From Chloroflexota bacterium (GTDB taxonomy: Bacteria > Chloroflexota > Anaerolineae > Anaerolineales > Villigracilaceae): a stretch of DNA of 43,727 nucleotides. The stretch is taken from positions 1 to 43,727 of the forward strand of contig VGNF01000003.1 in the NCBI GenBank assembly GCA_016866195.1, written 5' to 3'. The position numbers were made by a program, and so were the translations under genes. The number at the start of each line of letters is the position of its first letter. The stretch's first letter is position 1. The notes below the pieces were generated by a model, which was not told where the DNA came from, did no database searches, and saw only the letters and a list, made by a program, of their open reading frames with translations. Positions 9,743 to 20,985 of the stretch are shown piece by piece.

Positions 9743-12700
9743 TTATCCCTTCCCGATCGTGGGTCCCCGGTTTTGATGTCTGATGAGTTCCAGCACATCC
9801 AACAATTTCGTCCTCCAGGACTCCTCATTTGACAGAATAATCCGATATGCGGATTTCCCTCCTCGTATCCCATTGCCAAGATCCGGCAACCGCTTCGCCT
9901 CGGGCCCTTTTGCGGAGCCCGGATACTTGAGCACGATCTGCCCGGCCTCCCAGCTGACCGAGGAGAGACCGGCACTTTCTGCCCGGAGCTTGACCCGCAT
10001 TTGATAGAGAAGGTTTTGGAGCATCTCCGGCATCGGTCCGAAACGATCGCGAAATTCGGATCCGAGCGCATCCAGTTCCGATTCATCCCGCAAATCAGCG
10101 ATGCGCCGGTAGAGCCGAAGGCGCAGGTCCAAATCTGCGATGTAATCGGAAGGGATTCCAACCGCCAGCGGCAAATCCACATTCACCGGCATGGAGATGG
10201 GCAGGTTGAAACTCCCCAGGCCGCGTTCCAGAGAAGAAGACTCAACACTTAATTGCTGGCCAGCCTGCCGCCTCAAACGACGGATTGCGTCTGCCAGCAT
10301 TCTCGTGTACAGGTGAAATCCCACAGATTGGATGAACCCATGTTGACGCGTTCCCAGCAACTCCCCTGCCCCGCGGATCTCGAGATCGCGCATGGCAATT
10401 GAATAACCGGCGCCGAGTTGGGTGTTTTCCGCGATCACATCGAGTCGCTGCTGACCTTCGATCGTCGGAGTCAGCTTGCGATGACGAAAGAAATAGGCGT
10501 AGGCACGCATCGCACCGCGGCCGACCCGCCCGCGCAGTTGGTACAACTGGGCCAGGCCGAAGGTGTCCGCACGATCCACGATGAGCGTATTGGCGTTGGG
10601 GATGTCCAGACCCGATTCGATGATCGTTGTACACAGCAGCAGGTCGATTGCACCCGCGTTGAAATGATGCATGACATCCGCCAGTTGCTGTTCGGGCATC
10701 TGACCATGAGCGATATCCACGCGCGCTTCCGGCACCAACTTAATCAAATGTGCCTGCATTGCCTCAATCGTATTCACCCGATTATGAACGAAGAAGATTT
10801 GCCCTCCCCGTTCCAGTTCCCGCAACACCGCCTGTCGTACCAGGCGCGGTGAGTACGGTCCGACATGGGTAATGATCGGCAGACGTTCCTCAGGCGGTGT
10901 ATTCAAATTTGAAATATCCCGTACGCCGGTTAACGCCATGTAAAGGGTTCGAGGGATCGGTGTGGCGGTCAGGGTCAATACATCCACTTCCGTGCGCAAC
11001 TTCTTGAGATGTTCCTTGTGCGTGACGCCGAATCGCTGTTCCTCATCGATCACCACCAGTCCCAGGTCCTTGAATTGAACATCGGAGGAAATCAATCGAT
11101 GGGTTCCCACGACGATGTCCATCTCACCGGAGGATAATTTTCCCAAAATGTCCAGCTGCTCTCGAGCAGACCGAAAACGGGAGAGCATTTCAACCTTTAT
11201 GGGGAACGCGGCCAGTCGCTGCTGAAAGGTCTCATAATGCTGTTGGGCGAGCACAGTGGTTGGAACAAGCATGGCGACCTGTCTGCCGCTCATCACTGCC
11301 TTGAAGGCGGCACGCAGGGCAACTTCGGTCTTCCCATACCCGACATCCCCACAAAGCAGGCGATCCATCGGGCGGGCGCGTTCCATATCATGCTTGATAT
11401 CAATCAAAGCCCGTTTCTGGTCCTCGGTTTCGACGTACGGGAAACTGTCTTCAAGCTCCCTTTGCCACTGCGTATCGGGCTGAAAGGCATATCCCTCGAC
11501 AACCTGACGGTGGGCGTATAGATCCAGCAATTCCGCGGCAACTTTCTGAACGGCCTCTGTGACGCGCGTTTTTGTTTCGCTCCATGCCTGCCCCCCCAAA
11601 CGATCGAGCGAAGGAACTCCCCCTTCTGCACCGATGTAACGCGTCAATCGATCGGCTTGATGGACCGGCACATAGAGCATGTCCCCGCCATCATATTCGA
11701 CGGAAAGATATTCCCGCTCATGACCATCCAATTGCCTTCGGAAAAGACCCAGGAATTTCCCGATCCCATGATCGATGTGAACAACGTAATCCCCGGATAG
11801 CAAATCTGCATAAATCGATTCCGGCGTCTCGGCGGTTTGTTTTTGCCGAACTCGTAATTGGGGGCGCTCCCAGCCGAAGATCTCAGAGTCAGTGAGAAGG
11901 CGTGCCAGAATCCGGGAATCGGATTGAAGCGTGAATCCGGAGGATAAAGAAGCCTCGATAAAAGTCACATCTTCCTGATCCAGATCCGGAAATTGATCGC
12001 GCCACAATTCCCGCAGTCGAGGAGTCTGCCGCGAGGCGATCACGATGGGGATCGTTTCCTCGGAGATCGTTTCAAGATAATCCATGAACGGTTTCAATCT
12101 GCCCCCGAACCGTTCATCCTGCCCAAAGCAATTAGCCAACTCGCTTCCCGGACCTTGGATTGTGCCGTCCACTGCCTGCCCAAGGACAACGGTCAGAAAC
12201 TCATCCAAGGAATCAACCACTTCCGACCACGGGAGGTAAGGAACCGGAAAATCCGGAGCCAGAGTTCCTTCGGCGACGCTTTCGCTTCTGAACTTGACCG
12301 CCTGCTCCTCGATTTCATTAGCCATGGTTTCCAACAAGCCCTGATCATCCAGCAACACCAGGGTATCACGCGGCAAATAATCGATCAGGGAGCCCGGATG
12401 AGGATGCAACAACGGAATATGAAATTCTGTCAGCGGATCCTCGATCGCCTTCCCCCGCGGGAGAAGGTATTCCCTCGCCGGCACAATCAAAACGGATGAT
12501 ATCTTCTCGATTGTACGCTGGGTGACCGGGTCGAAAAGACGAATGGTTTCGATCTCATCACCAAAGAATTCCAGCCGCACTGGATGATTTCCTGTTATTG
12601 ACCAGACATCCAGCAAGCCGCCGCGATGGGAAAAATGCCCGGGCTCAAGGACCGTATTGACGCGCAAGTACCCGATGCGGGTCCATTCGCGGATCAATGT

Positions 12701-13186
12701 CTCTGGTTGATGGAACTGATTGACCGCCAGCTTCCTGCAGGCCCGCAAGTAGTCGCTGCGAGGAAGTGTGCGAGTCATCAGCGACCGCGCGGTCGTGATG
12801 ATCACCGGCGGCACCTTCAGCGCTTCTACAAAGGGAAGATGATAGGCTGCTAGAGCGGCAAGCGCAGCAAGTCTCGCCCGCCGGGTGGAATCGCCCCAGG
12901 CCGCCTCCTCATAGAACAGGGGGTTGGGTTCTGCAAACAGCAGGCAGGAGGAATTCAACCATACCTCCAACTCATCCATCAAGGACATGGCATGATCCGA
13001 CCGGTCGGTCACGAGCAGGATCGGCCGGGACAGATCCCGATGGATGGATGCGAGCACAGGCAGCCGGGCTGCGCGCGGCAGCCCCATTCCGCGAATGGGT
13101 TTACCAGTCCGGATCTCCTCCAGCAGGTCTTCGTAGGGAGGCAGGTTTTTTAGGAGCGTTAGCAGGGTATCAAGCAGCACGTTCAA
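9743..13186 (-). CDS. mfd: Transcription-repair coupling factor
   Basis: 1147 aa; [60 protein letters not shown]. Start codon (TTG at 13186) uncertain. Confidence 0.98.
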   Translation of the reverse strand: MNVLLDTLLTLLKNLPPYEDLLEEIRTGKPIRGMGLPRAARLPVLASIHRDLSRPILLVTDRSDHAMSLMDELEVWLNSSCLLFAEPNPLFYEEAAWGDSTRRARLAALAALAAYHLPFVEALKVPPVIITTARSLMTRTLPRSDYLRACRKLAVNQFHQPETLIREWTRIGYLRVNTVLEPGHFSHRGGLLDVWSITGNHPVRLEFFGDEIETIRLFDPVTQRTIEKISSVLIVPAREYLLPRGKAIEDPLTEFHIPLLHPHPGSLIDYLPRDTLVLLDDQGLLETMANEIEEQAVKFRSESVAEGTLAPDFPVPYLPWSEVVDSLDEFLTVVLGQAVDGTIQGPGSELANCFGQDERFGGRLKPFMDYLETISEETIPIVIASRQTPRLRELWRDQFPDLDQEDVTFIEASLSSGFTLQSDSRILARLLTDSEIFGWERPQLRVRQKQTAETPESIYADLLSGDYVVHIDHGIGKFLGLFRRQLDGHEREYLSVEYDGGDMLYVPVHQADRLTRYIGAEGGVPSLDRLGGQAWSETKTRVTEAVQKVAAELLDLYAHRQVVEGYAFQPDTQWQRELEDSFPYVETEDQKRALIDIKHDMERARPMDRLLCGDVGYGKTEVALRAAFKAVMSGRQVAMLVPTTVLAQQHYETFQQRLAAFPIKVEMLSRFRSAREQLDILGKLSSGEMDIVVGTHRLISSDVQFKDLGLVVIDEEQRFGVTHKEHLKKLRTEVDVLTLTATPIPRTLYMALTGVRDISNLNTPPEERLPIITHVGPYSPRLVRQAVLRELERGGQIFFVHNRVNTIEAMQAHLIKLVPEARVDIAHGQMPEQQLADVMHHFNAGAIDLLLCTTIIESGLDIPNANTLIVDRADTFGLAQLYQLRGRVGRGAMRAYAYFFRHRKLTPTIEGQQRLDVIAENTQLGAGYSIAMRDLEIRGAGELLGTRQHGFIQSVGFHLYTRMLADAIRRLRRQAGQQLSVESSSLERGLGSFNLPISMPVNVDLPLAVGIPSDYIADLDLRLRLYRRIADLRDESELDALGSEFRDRFGPMPEMLQNLLYQMRVKLRAESAGLSSVSWEAGQIVLKYPGSAKGPEAKRLPDLGNGIRGGKSAYRIILSNEESWRTKLLDVLELIRHQNRGPTIGKG

Positions 13187-13195
13187 ACCAGAGAT

Positions 13196-13792
13196 CTATT
13201 CACTATCCTGTGAATAGTCCTTGTTGTGTTTATTCATGGCTGCATTCAAACCGTTTAACACGAATTCGAGGGCAGCTTCTCCCGCGTGATCCAAGATAAC
13301 CGGCAGGAACTCTTCTTGCTCCCGGGAAAAATCCTGCAGGACGTAATCCTTGGGATCCATTCGCCCGGGAGGCCGGCCGATTCCCATGCGCAGACGCGGA
13401 AAATCCCTGGTCCCCAACCGCTCGATGGTTGATACCATGCCGCGTTGACCTCCCGGTCCCCCACCGGGACGGATGCGCAAGGATCCGAACGGAAGGTCCA
13501 AATCATCGTGGGCTACCAGCAGGTGTTCAAAAGGGATCTTGTAAAAATGCAATAATCCCTGAACCGCGCCTCCGGAAAGGTTCATGTAGGTCTGTGGTTT
13601 GGCCAGAAAGAGCCGGCGACCTTCAACCTCGGTCTTGATGACCAGGGATTTAGATTGCAATTTCATGCCTCCGGCATTCAGGCGTACACACAGCCTGTCA
13701 ATCAACCTAAATCCAATGTTATGGCGGGAATTGCGATATTCGCGTCCGGGATTTCCAAGACCGATCAGTAGGTAGGAATTCTCAATAGACAT
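13196..13792 (-). CDS. pth: Peptidyl-tRNA hydrolase
   Basis: LIGLGNPGREYRNSRHNIGF, LAKPQTYMNLSGGAV, LLVAHDDLDLPFGSLRIRPGGGPGGQRGM. Confidence 0.97.
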   Translation of the reverse strand: MSIENSYLLIGLGNPGREYRNSRHNIGFRLIDRLCVRLNAGGMKLQSKSLVIKTEVEGRRLFLAKPQTYMNLSGGAVQGLLHFYKIPFEHLLVAHDDLDLPFGSLRIRPGGGPGGQRGMVSTIERLGTRDFPRLRMGIGRPPGRMDPKDYVLQDFSREQEEFLPVILDHAGEAALEFVLNGLNAAMNKHNKDYSQDSE

Positions 13793-13795
13793 GGT

Positions 13796-14395
13796 CTAGT
13801 CTTTTCGCATGCGAACGATCCAGGCCGCAAGCAGGAAAATTCCCAAGGCGATCATCGCCCCTCTCCCAAATGTACGATAGACCTCGATCGTGGTTAAGGA
13901 AGCAGAGTTGTCCGGCAAAGGGGTAGCAAGCTCAAGCATTCGAGTTGGCGTGGGAACCGGAGTGGGAGCGGCGCTCGAATTTACGACTGCCAGGGTTGGA
14001 GTTAATTCCGTAGGCGTGGGTTCAACGGGTTGGTCGTTACGAATTTTCAGCCCCTCCACCAGAATGACTTGAACCGAACCATCCTTCAGCAGTACGCGCA
14101 TTCGAAGGTTGTAATCCCCATCGGTCACTGCGGACGTATCCCAAACGGCCAGCACAGCCGCTTCGGAGGGTTGGGTCAACGATTGAATCACATACCACGT
14201 ATCTGTTGGATTTACCGAATACCCAAACCCCAATTCCGCAGAGACGAACTCCGGGACGTTGACCGTACCGATGATCTCCACCTGGCCGCGCAAAGTCGCA
14301 CCGGGCCGGGGGGAGGTGATCCCGATGGAGGTTGACTGCCAGAGGAGAATGAGCACGAACAAGTTTTGAAGCACGGCAACTTTTAAGTTTAACAT
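13796..14395 (-). CDS. Membrane-anchored Ig-like/Pro-Thr-rich protein of unknown function
   Basis: ITSPRPGATLRGQVEIIGTV (Ig-like opening), PTPTELTPT linker, C-terminal TM followed by RMRKD. 3 nt upstream of pth. Confidence 0.6.
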   Translation of the reverse strand: MLNLKVAVLQNLFVLILLWQSTSIGITSPRPGATLRGQVEIIGTVNVPEFVSAELGFGYSVNPTDTWYVIQSLTQPSEAAVLAVWDTSAVTDGDYNLRMRVLLKDGSVQVILVEGLKIRNDQPVEPTPTELTPTLAVVNSSAAPTPVPTPTRMLELATPLPDNSASLTTIEVYRTFGRGAMIALGIFLLAAWIVRMRKD

Positions 14396-14536
14396 GAAGA
14401 AAGGGGAGGGTCAAATTTTCTCCTTACCCATCATTCCAATCTGGGACACAATTCTCGAATCATTCGTTTTCTGGTAAACTCTTGATGGCACTTGAATCAG
14501 CGGGGCGAACCCGCGGTTTGCCCAGGAGATTTTGAA

Positions 14537-14911
14537 ATGACCAAATCCCGCTCGGATCAGATGGTGGAACGCTTGCGCAACATGCAGGCCTCCGCTCCCG
14601 ACATCGAAGCCTCCGCAGTGGTTTCGGTCGACGGGCTGATCATGGCTTCTGCGCTTCAACAGGGCGTGGAGGAGGATCGCGTTTCGGCCATGTCCGCCGC
14701 CATGCTTTCACTGGGCGAGCGCATTTCCGGCGAACTCGGCCGCGGTGGCCTCGAACAGGTATATATCAAGGGCGACCGGGGCGCGATCGTACTGACCTCC
14801 ATCGGTGAAGAAGCGGTGCTCACAGCCATGGCCAGGCAGGAAGCCAAACTTGGCATGATCTTCCTTGAAATGCGGCGGGCTGCCGAAGATCTGGTGAAAC
14901 TCGTCGGATGA
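14537..14911 (+). CDS. Roadblock/LC7 domain protein
   Basis: Start refined to 14537 (AGGAG RBS). IEASAVVSVDGLIMASAL...EQVYIKGDRGAIVLTSIGEEAVLTAMARQEAKLGMIFLEMRRAAEDLVKLV. Confidence 0.8.
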   Translation: MTKSRSDQMVERLRNMQASAPDIEASAVVSVDGLIMASALQQGVEEDRVSAMSAAMLSLGERISGELGRGGLEQVYIKGDRGAIVLTSIGEEAVLTAMARQEAKLGMIFLEMRRAAEDLVKLVG

Positions 14912-14948
14912 GCCGGATCGATTTTCAAACCAATAGACTAACAACCCC

Positions 14949-14980
14949 GAATGGGGAGGGCTTAACCGCCCTCCCCATTC
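14949..14980 (+). terminator. Intrinsic terminator downstream of the Roadblock gene
   Basis: GAATGGGGAGGGC-ttaacc-GCCCTCCCCATTC, perfect 13-bp stem, followed by TCTTTAT. Confidence 0.8.
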
Positions 14981-15028
14981 TCTTTATCCATCGCATTATT
15001 TCCAGCGGATATTCACAGTGAGGTGACC

Positions 15029-16639
15029 ATGTCCACCAAGTATGTATTCTTCACCGGGGGTGTCGTTTCCTCGGTCGGGAAAGGGGTGACCGCTGCAGCC
15101 ATTGGCCTGCTGCTGAAGGAACGCGGTTTTAAGGTCGCGGTACAAAAACTCGACCCGTACATCAATGTCGATCCGGGCACCATGTCTCCCTACCAGCATG
15201 GGGAAGTGTACGTGCTGGATGACGGCGCTGAAACCGACCTGGATCTAGGTCACTATGAACGGTTTATCGACATCCGACTAAGTCGCGTCTCCAACTTCAC
15301 CACAGGACAGGTATACGCAGAGATCATCGCCAATGAGCGCCGCGGGGATTACCTGGGCGGAACCATCCAAGTCATTCCGCACATCACCAACGAAATCAAA
15401 CGGCGCATCGGTTTGGTCGCCAAGGAAACCGGGGCTGAAATCGTGCTGCTCGAGGTGGGCGGAACGGTGGGTGATATTGAATCCCAACCCTTCCTCGAAG
15501 CCCTGCGCCAGCTGCGGAATGAAGTAGGCCGGGAGAACTGCCTGTTCGTACATGTCACCTGGCTGCCCACCATCGGTGCCACCGGTGAAATCAAGACGAA
15601 ACCAACACAACATTCGGTTGCCGCCTTAAGGTCCATCGGTATCTCACCGAATATGATTATCGCACGCGCCGATCTGCCCATCGACCAAAGTCTATGTGAA
15701 AAGATCGCCCTGTTCTGCGACGTTGAAAGGGATGCGGTTATCCCCATGACCACCACGGACGTGCTCTATGAAGTGCCGTTGCTGCTTGAAAAACTCGGCG
15801 TCGGTGATTGGGTGACCGACAAGCTCGCTTTGAAAGCAACCCGCAAACCAAACATGCGCCCCTGGAAAAAATTGGTGGAGGAGGTGAGAGCCTCCAAACC
15901 CGCAGTGAAGATCGCGCTGGTCGGGAAATACGTGGAACTGCAGGATGCCTATATGTCCGTGCGCGAGGCGATCAAACACGCCGCCATCGCCAACCATGTG
16001 GAGGCGGAAATTTGCTGGGTGCATGCGGCCGACCTGGAAAAAGACAAGGGTTGGGAAGTGGTGAAGCAGGCGAACGCCATCCTTGTTCCCGGCGGCTTCG
16101 GATCGCGCGGCATCGAGGGCAAGGTGCTGGCGGCCCGCTACGCGCGCGAATACAAGGTTCCCTATCTGGGATTGTGCCTGGGGATGCAGGTGATGTGCAT
16201 CGAATTTGCGCGTCATGTGCTTGGTCTGGAAGAGGCAAATTCCTCCGAGTTCGATCGGAGCACGGAACATCCGGTCATCGATCTCATGCTCGATCAACGC
16301 ACGATCTCCGACATGGGTGGAACGATGCGTCTCGGTTTGTATCCATGCACTCTACAAAAGGGGACGAAGACCGCCGCAGCCTACGGAGTTCCGCGAGTTG
16401 AGGAAAGACATCGCCATCGCTTCGAATTCAACAACACCTACCGGGATGAGTTCCATAAACACGGTATGCTGTTTTCGGGCATGTCCCCGGACGGCAAACT
16501 GGTCGAAATCGTAGAGTTGGCTGATCATCCCTATATGATCGCAAGTCAATTTCACCCGGAGTTTCTATCCCGCCCGATGAAACCGCATCCATTATTTGTC
16601 GGGTTGCTAGGGGCAGCTAAGGGAAAATCCGGGCACTAA
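15029..16639 (+). CDS. pyrG: CTP synthase
   Basis: KYVFFTGGVVSSVGKGVTAAAIGLLLKERG, KLDPYINVDPGTMSPYQHGEV, glutaminase LGLCLGMQ. ORF opens at 15023 (GTG); ATG at 15029 preferred. Confidence 0.98.
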   Translation: MSTKYVFFTGGVVSSVGKGVTAAAIGLLLKERGFKVAVQKLDPYINVDPGTMSPYQHGEVYVLDDGAETDLDLGHYERFIDIRLSRVSNFTTGQVYAEIIANERRGDYLGGTIQVIPHITNEIKRRIGLVAKETGAEIVLLEVGGTVGDIESQPFLEALRQLRNEVGRENCLFVHVTWLPTIGATGEIKTKPTQHSVAALRSIGISPNMIIARADLPIDQSLCEKIALFCDVERDAVIPMTTTDVLYEVPLLLEKLGVGDWVTDKLALKATRKPNMRPWKKLVEEVRASKPAVKIALVGKYVELQDAYMSVREAIKHAAIANHVEAEICWVHAADLEKDKGWEVVKQANAILVPGGFGSRGIEGKVLAARYAREYKVPYLGLCLGMQVMCIEFARHVLGLEEANSSEFDRSTEHPVIDLMLDQRTISDMGGTMRLGLYPCTLQKGTKTAAAYGVPRVEERHRHRFEFNNTYRDEFHKHGMLFSGMSPDGKLVEIVELADHPYMIASQFHPEFLSRPMKPHPLFVGLLGAAKGKSGH

Positions 16640-16700
16640 TCGCGACCGACCAGGCGGCCTCCCTTCAGGCAGTGGCTGAAAGGATGGGCTGATTTCATTT

Positions 16701-16780
16701 ACCGTAGAGAACGCGGGGTTCGCGGAGCAGGACAAAAGGGCGTCTCTGCCTTCTTGGCGAACTCTGCGGTTGGCTGAGAG
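16701..16780. repeat. Candidate extragenic repeat island between pyrG and eno
   Basis: accgtagagaacgcggggttcgcggag ... ggcgaactctgcggtt forms an imperfect terminal inverted repeat with internal GCGG/GAAC sub-repeats; no credible ORF. Confidence 0.4.
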
Positions 16781-16834
16781 GAAGACCCGTGACTTTTGTC
16801 ACTCTCTCCCTCCAAGATGAAAGGTTCATCCTGA

Positions 16835-18190
<1,356 letters not shown>

Positions 18191-18214
18191 ATCGTGGTAT
18201 TGGGGTGCGGTAGT

Positions 18215-18245
18215 AAACACGGAGGCCGATGCCTCCGTGTTTTTT
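18215..18245 (+). terminator. Intrinsic terminator after eno
   Basis: AAACACGGAGGC-cgat-GCCTCCGTGTTT followed by TTT. Confidence 0.88.
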
Positions 18246-18263
18246 CGTGGAGGATTTGTTAAG

Positions 18264-18291
18264 TTGACAAATCTTCCAGGGTGGCTATAAT
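18264..18291 (+). promoter_or_regulatory. Consensus sigma70 promoter for the ROK regulator
   Basis: TTGACA (18264-18269), N16, TATAAT (18286-18291); both hexamers are exact consensus. Confidence 0.85.
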
Positions 18292-18315
18292 TAGTTTGTT
18301 GGTGCAACATACTAA
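18291..18315. promoter_or_regulatory. XylR-type ROK operator
   Basis: TTAGTTTGTTG-gtg-CAACATACTAA, 25 bp, arms match at 10 of 11 positions; overlaps the last base of the -10 and ends 5 nt before the ATG. Confidence 0.82.
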
Positions 18316-18320
18316 CTCGG

Positions 18321-19553
18321 ATGAGTAAAGCATCTCACGACCAGGTTTATCTCCGCGAATTAAACCTCTCCTTGGTACTGCGGTTGATACATACCCAGTC
18401 TCCTCTCTCGCGGGCACAGATCGCGATCACCACCGGCCTGAATAAATCCACGGTTTCGAGCCTGGTGGATGAATTACTCGGGTTCAATCTGATTCATGAA
18501 ACAGGTGTCAACTCGATGGGAACCGGACGGCCAGCCACTCTGTTGGAGATCAACCCGCAGGCTGGCTGCATTATCGGTGTGGAACTGGGTGTCGATTTTG
18601 TTTCTGTGGCGGTAACAGACTTTCTCGGCAATATCCTGTGGCGCAGAAAGGAGGACGCCGACCCCTCGGAGGATCAGGAGAAGATGATCAACCAGACCCT
18701 GACGATTGTCAGGGATGGCATGACCATCGGGAAGAACAGGAATTCCAGGATATTCGGCCTCGGCCTTGCCATACCCGGCACCGTGGATATTGAACATGGC
18801 GTCCTGATCTTCGCCCCCAACCTTCATTGGCGGAATGTTCAATTTGGAAGGATCTACTCGAAGAAAACCAGATTAAAGGTATTTGTGGAGAATGATGCCA
18901 ATGCCGCCGCGGTTGCCGAGCACCTGTTCGGAACCGCACGCCGCTGCCGTGATTTTCTCTTCGTATTTGCCGGTGTGGGGATAGGCGGCGGATTGTTCCT
19001 CAACGGAAAATTGTACCGCGGCAAGAATGGGTATGCCGGCGAGATTGGTCATTCCCCTATCATGGCCGAACCAGCTCAGACCGTATGCCACTGCGGCAAC
19101 CGCGGCTGCTGGGAGACCTACGCAAATCAATACTCCATCCTTCAGCGCGTCCTCGCCCGCCTGGAGGTCAAGCGCACGAGCATCATTCCAAAATTAACGG
19201 CGGAGCAAAATTCACCCCTCACCATCCCCCTGATCAAGCAGGCTGCCGATCTTGGGGATGTGGAGGCCATCGATTCGCTGGTCGAGGCCGGGCATGCCAT
19301 GGGACAGGGTTTTGCCGGCCTGATCAATGTTTTCAACCCGGACAAGATCATCCTGGGAGGCCCGTTAAGCATCACGGGTAAGTACCTGCTGCCTGCCATC
19401 AAGGAAACCATCGCGCGTCACGCTCTGCCCGAAATCGAACAGCAGGCCGAGGTATTGCTCTCCCCCTTCGAAGCAGATGCCAGTTTGATCGGCGCGATCG
19501 CTATCGTAGCGGATGATGTGCTGTCCAATCCCACTCATTATGAAAGGAGGTGA
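18321..19553 (+). CDS. ROK-family transcriptional repressor (XylR/NagC-like)
   Basis: N-terminal HTH (SPLSRAQIAITTGLNKSTVSSLVDELL); ROK kinase fold with VENDANAAAVAEHLFG and zinc motif CHCGNRGCWET. Confidence 0.93.
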   Translation: MSKASHDQVYLRELNLSLVLRLIHTQSPLSRAQIAITTGLNKSTVSSLVDELLGFNLIHETGVNSMGTGRPATLLEINPQAGCIIGVELGVDFVSVAVTDFLGNILWRRKEDADPSEDQEKMINQTLTIVRDGMTIGKNRNSRIFGLGLAIPGTVDIEHGVLIFAPNLHWRNVQFGRIYSKKTRLKVFVENDANAAAVAEHLFGTARRCRDFLFVFAGVGIGGGLFLNGKLYRGKNGYAGEIGHSPIMAEPAQTVCHCGNRGCWETYANQYSILQRVLARLEVKRTSIIPKLTAEQNSPLTIPLIKQAADLGDVEAIDSLVEAGHAMGQGFAGLINVFNPDKIILGGPLSITGKYLLPAIKETIARHALPEIEQQAEVLLSPFEADASLIGAIAIVADDVLSNPTHYERR

Positions 19554-19629
19554 GGCTATCGAAGGGTTTCATGGGTAACGATTTTGAAAACGAATCGAAC
19601 TTGAAGAAAATATTCTATAGGAGAGAAGA

Positions 19630-20910
19630 ATGAACAAAAAGTTGTTTGCTCTGCTGAGCACCCTCATACTTGCTTCCCTGGCGCTGGCTGCATGCGGCGG
19701 GGGAGGCGCGGCGACCCAGGCGCCTGCCGCCGGTGGCGGCAAGGTGGAAGTCTTTTCGTGGTGGACCGGGGGAGGTGAAGCAGCGGGTCTTGAGGCGATG
19801 ATCAAAGTCTTCAACGAGAAATACCCGGATGTGGAGTTCATCAATGCCGCCGTAGCCGGTGGAGCCGGCACGAATGCCCGCGCCGTCCTGGCCACCCGCC
19901 TGCAGGCGGGTGATCCGCCGGATAGCTGGCAGGGTCACGCGGGTCAGGAATTGATCGGCACGTACGTGGCCGGCGGTCAGATCGAGCCTTTGAACGAACT
20001 GTACGAAGCCGAGGGCTGGCTCGCCGTCATGCCCGAGACGCTGATCCCGCTCATCTCCCAGGACGGAAACATCTACTCCGTGCCGGTGAACATCCACCGC
20101 GCGAATGTCCTGTGGTACAACCCGGGCATCCTGGAAGCCAATGGTGTGGAAGTTCCCTCCACCATGGATGAATGGTTCGCAGCCATGGACACCCTGAAGG
20201 CTGCCGGCGTTCAGCCCCTTGCTTTGGGCGAACAGTGGACCAAACTGCACCTGCTTGAAACCGTCCTGCTCGGCACGCTGGGCGCGGATGCATACAATGG
20301 GTTGTGGGATGGCTCCACAGATTGGGGCAGCGCTGAGGTCAAGACCGCCATCGATAATTTCGCCAAGGTTCTAACGTATGCCAATACCGATTCCGCTTCG
20401 CTATCCTGGCAGGATGCCGCACAACTTGTCGTGAACGGGGATGCGGCGTTCAATGTGATGGGCGACTGGGCGGCGGGTTATTTCATCGAATTGGGAAAGA
20501 CTGCCAACACGGATTACGGTTGGGCTCCCACACCCGGCAGTGTCGGCGTCTTCCAATTCCTCTCGGACTCCTTCGTACTTGCCGTGGGTGCACCGGATCC
20601 TGAAGCCGCAACTTCCTGGTTGAAGATCGCCGGCTCCAAGGAAGGGCAGGAAGCCTTCAACCCGGTGAAGGGCTCCATCTGCGCCCGCACCGACTGTGAC
20701 AAGACACTATTCGGTGAATACCTGCAATCTGCCATGGCCGACTGGTCTTCCAACAAGGTCGTTGGCTCGCTGACTCACGGCGTAGTCGCAAACGACTCCT
20801 GGAAGACTGAAATCGACACCGCCCTCGGCTTGTTCGTTTCTGATGGAAATGTGGATACCTTCCAAACTGCCCTGGTTGCAGCCTGCACCAGTTCAGGTCC
20901 CTGCAAGTAA
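19630..20910 (+). CDS. Sugar ABC transporter substrate-binding lipoprotein, glucose/mannose-binding-protein-like
   Basis: Lipobox LALAAC. VEVFSWWTGGGEAAGLEAMIKVFNEKYPDVEFINAAVAGGAGTNARAVLATRLQAGDPPDSWQGHAGQELIGTYV resembles Thermus glucose-binding protein. Confidence 0.87.
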   Translation: MNKKLFALLSTLILASLALAACGGGGAATQAPAAGGGKVEVFSWWTGGGEAAGLEAMIKVFNEKYPDVEFINAAVAGGAGTNARAVLATRLQAGDPPDSWQGHAGQELIGTYVAGGQIEPLNELYEAEGWLAVMPETLIPLISQDGNIYSVPVNIHRANVLWYNPGILEANGVEVPSTMDEWFAAMDTLKAAGVQPLALGEQWTKLHLLETVLLGTLGADAYNGLWDGSTDWGSAEVKTAIDNFAKVLTYANTDSASLSWQDAAQLVVNGDAAFNVMGDWAAGYFIELGKTANTDYGWAPTPGSVGVFQFLSDSFVLAVGAPDPEAATSWLKIAGSKEGQEAFNPVKGSICARTDCDKTLFGEYLQSAMADWSSNKVVGSLTHGVVANDSWKTEIDTALGLFVSDGNVDTFQTALVAACTSSGPCK

Positions 20911-20927
20911 ATCTTGGTGTTAGAATC

Positions 20928-20965
20928 GTTGAGGCTCCGGAGTTCGGAGCCTCAACCTTTTTTTT
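20928..20965 (+). terminator. Strong intrinsic terminator/attenuator between the binding-protein and permease genes
   Basis: GTTGAGGCTCCG-gagtt-CGGAGCCTCAAC, 12-bp stem, then C and eight T. Confidence 0.92.
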
Positions 20966-20985
20966 GAGCCTTCAACGAGGATCTC

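Noticed and set aside
9577-10182. 201-aa minus-strand ORF overlapping the mfd 3' end
   Set aside because: Most of it is an out-of-frame shadow of mfd. The last ~55 aa ([33 protein letters not shown]...) look somewhat protein-like but have no start/RBS or recognised homology; could be a remnant, not supportable here.
13900-14030. Repeated PTPT-type sequence considered as a DNA tandem repeat
   Set aside because: Explained by the coding Pro/Thr-rich linker of the minus-strand membrane protein; the same applies to 33120-33350 and 33890-34030.
15692-16297. 201-aa minus-strand ORF antisense to pyrG
   Set aside because: Shadow ORF of pyrG with no domain signature.
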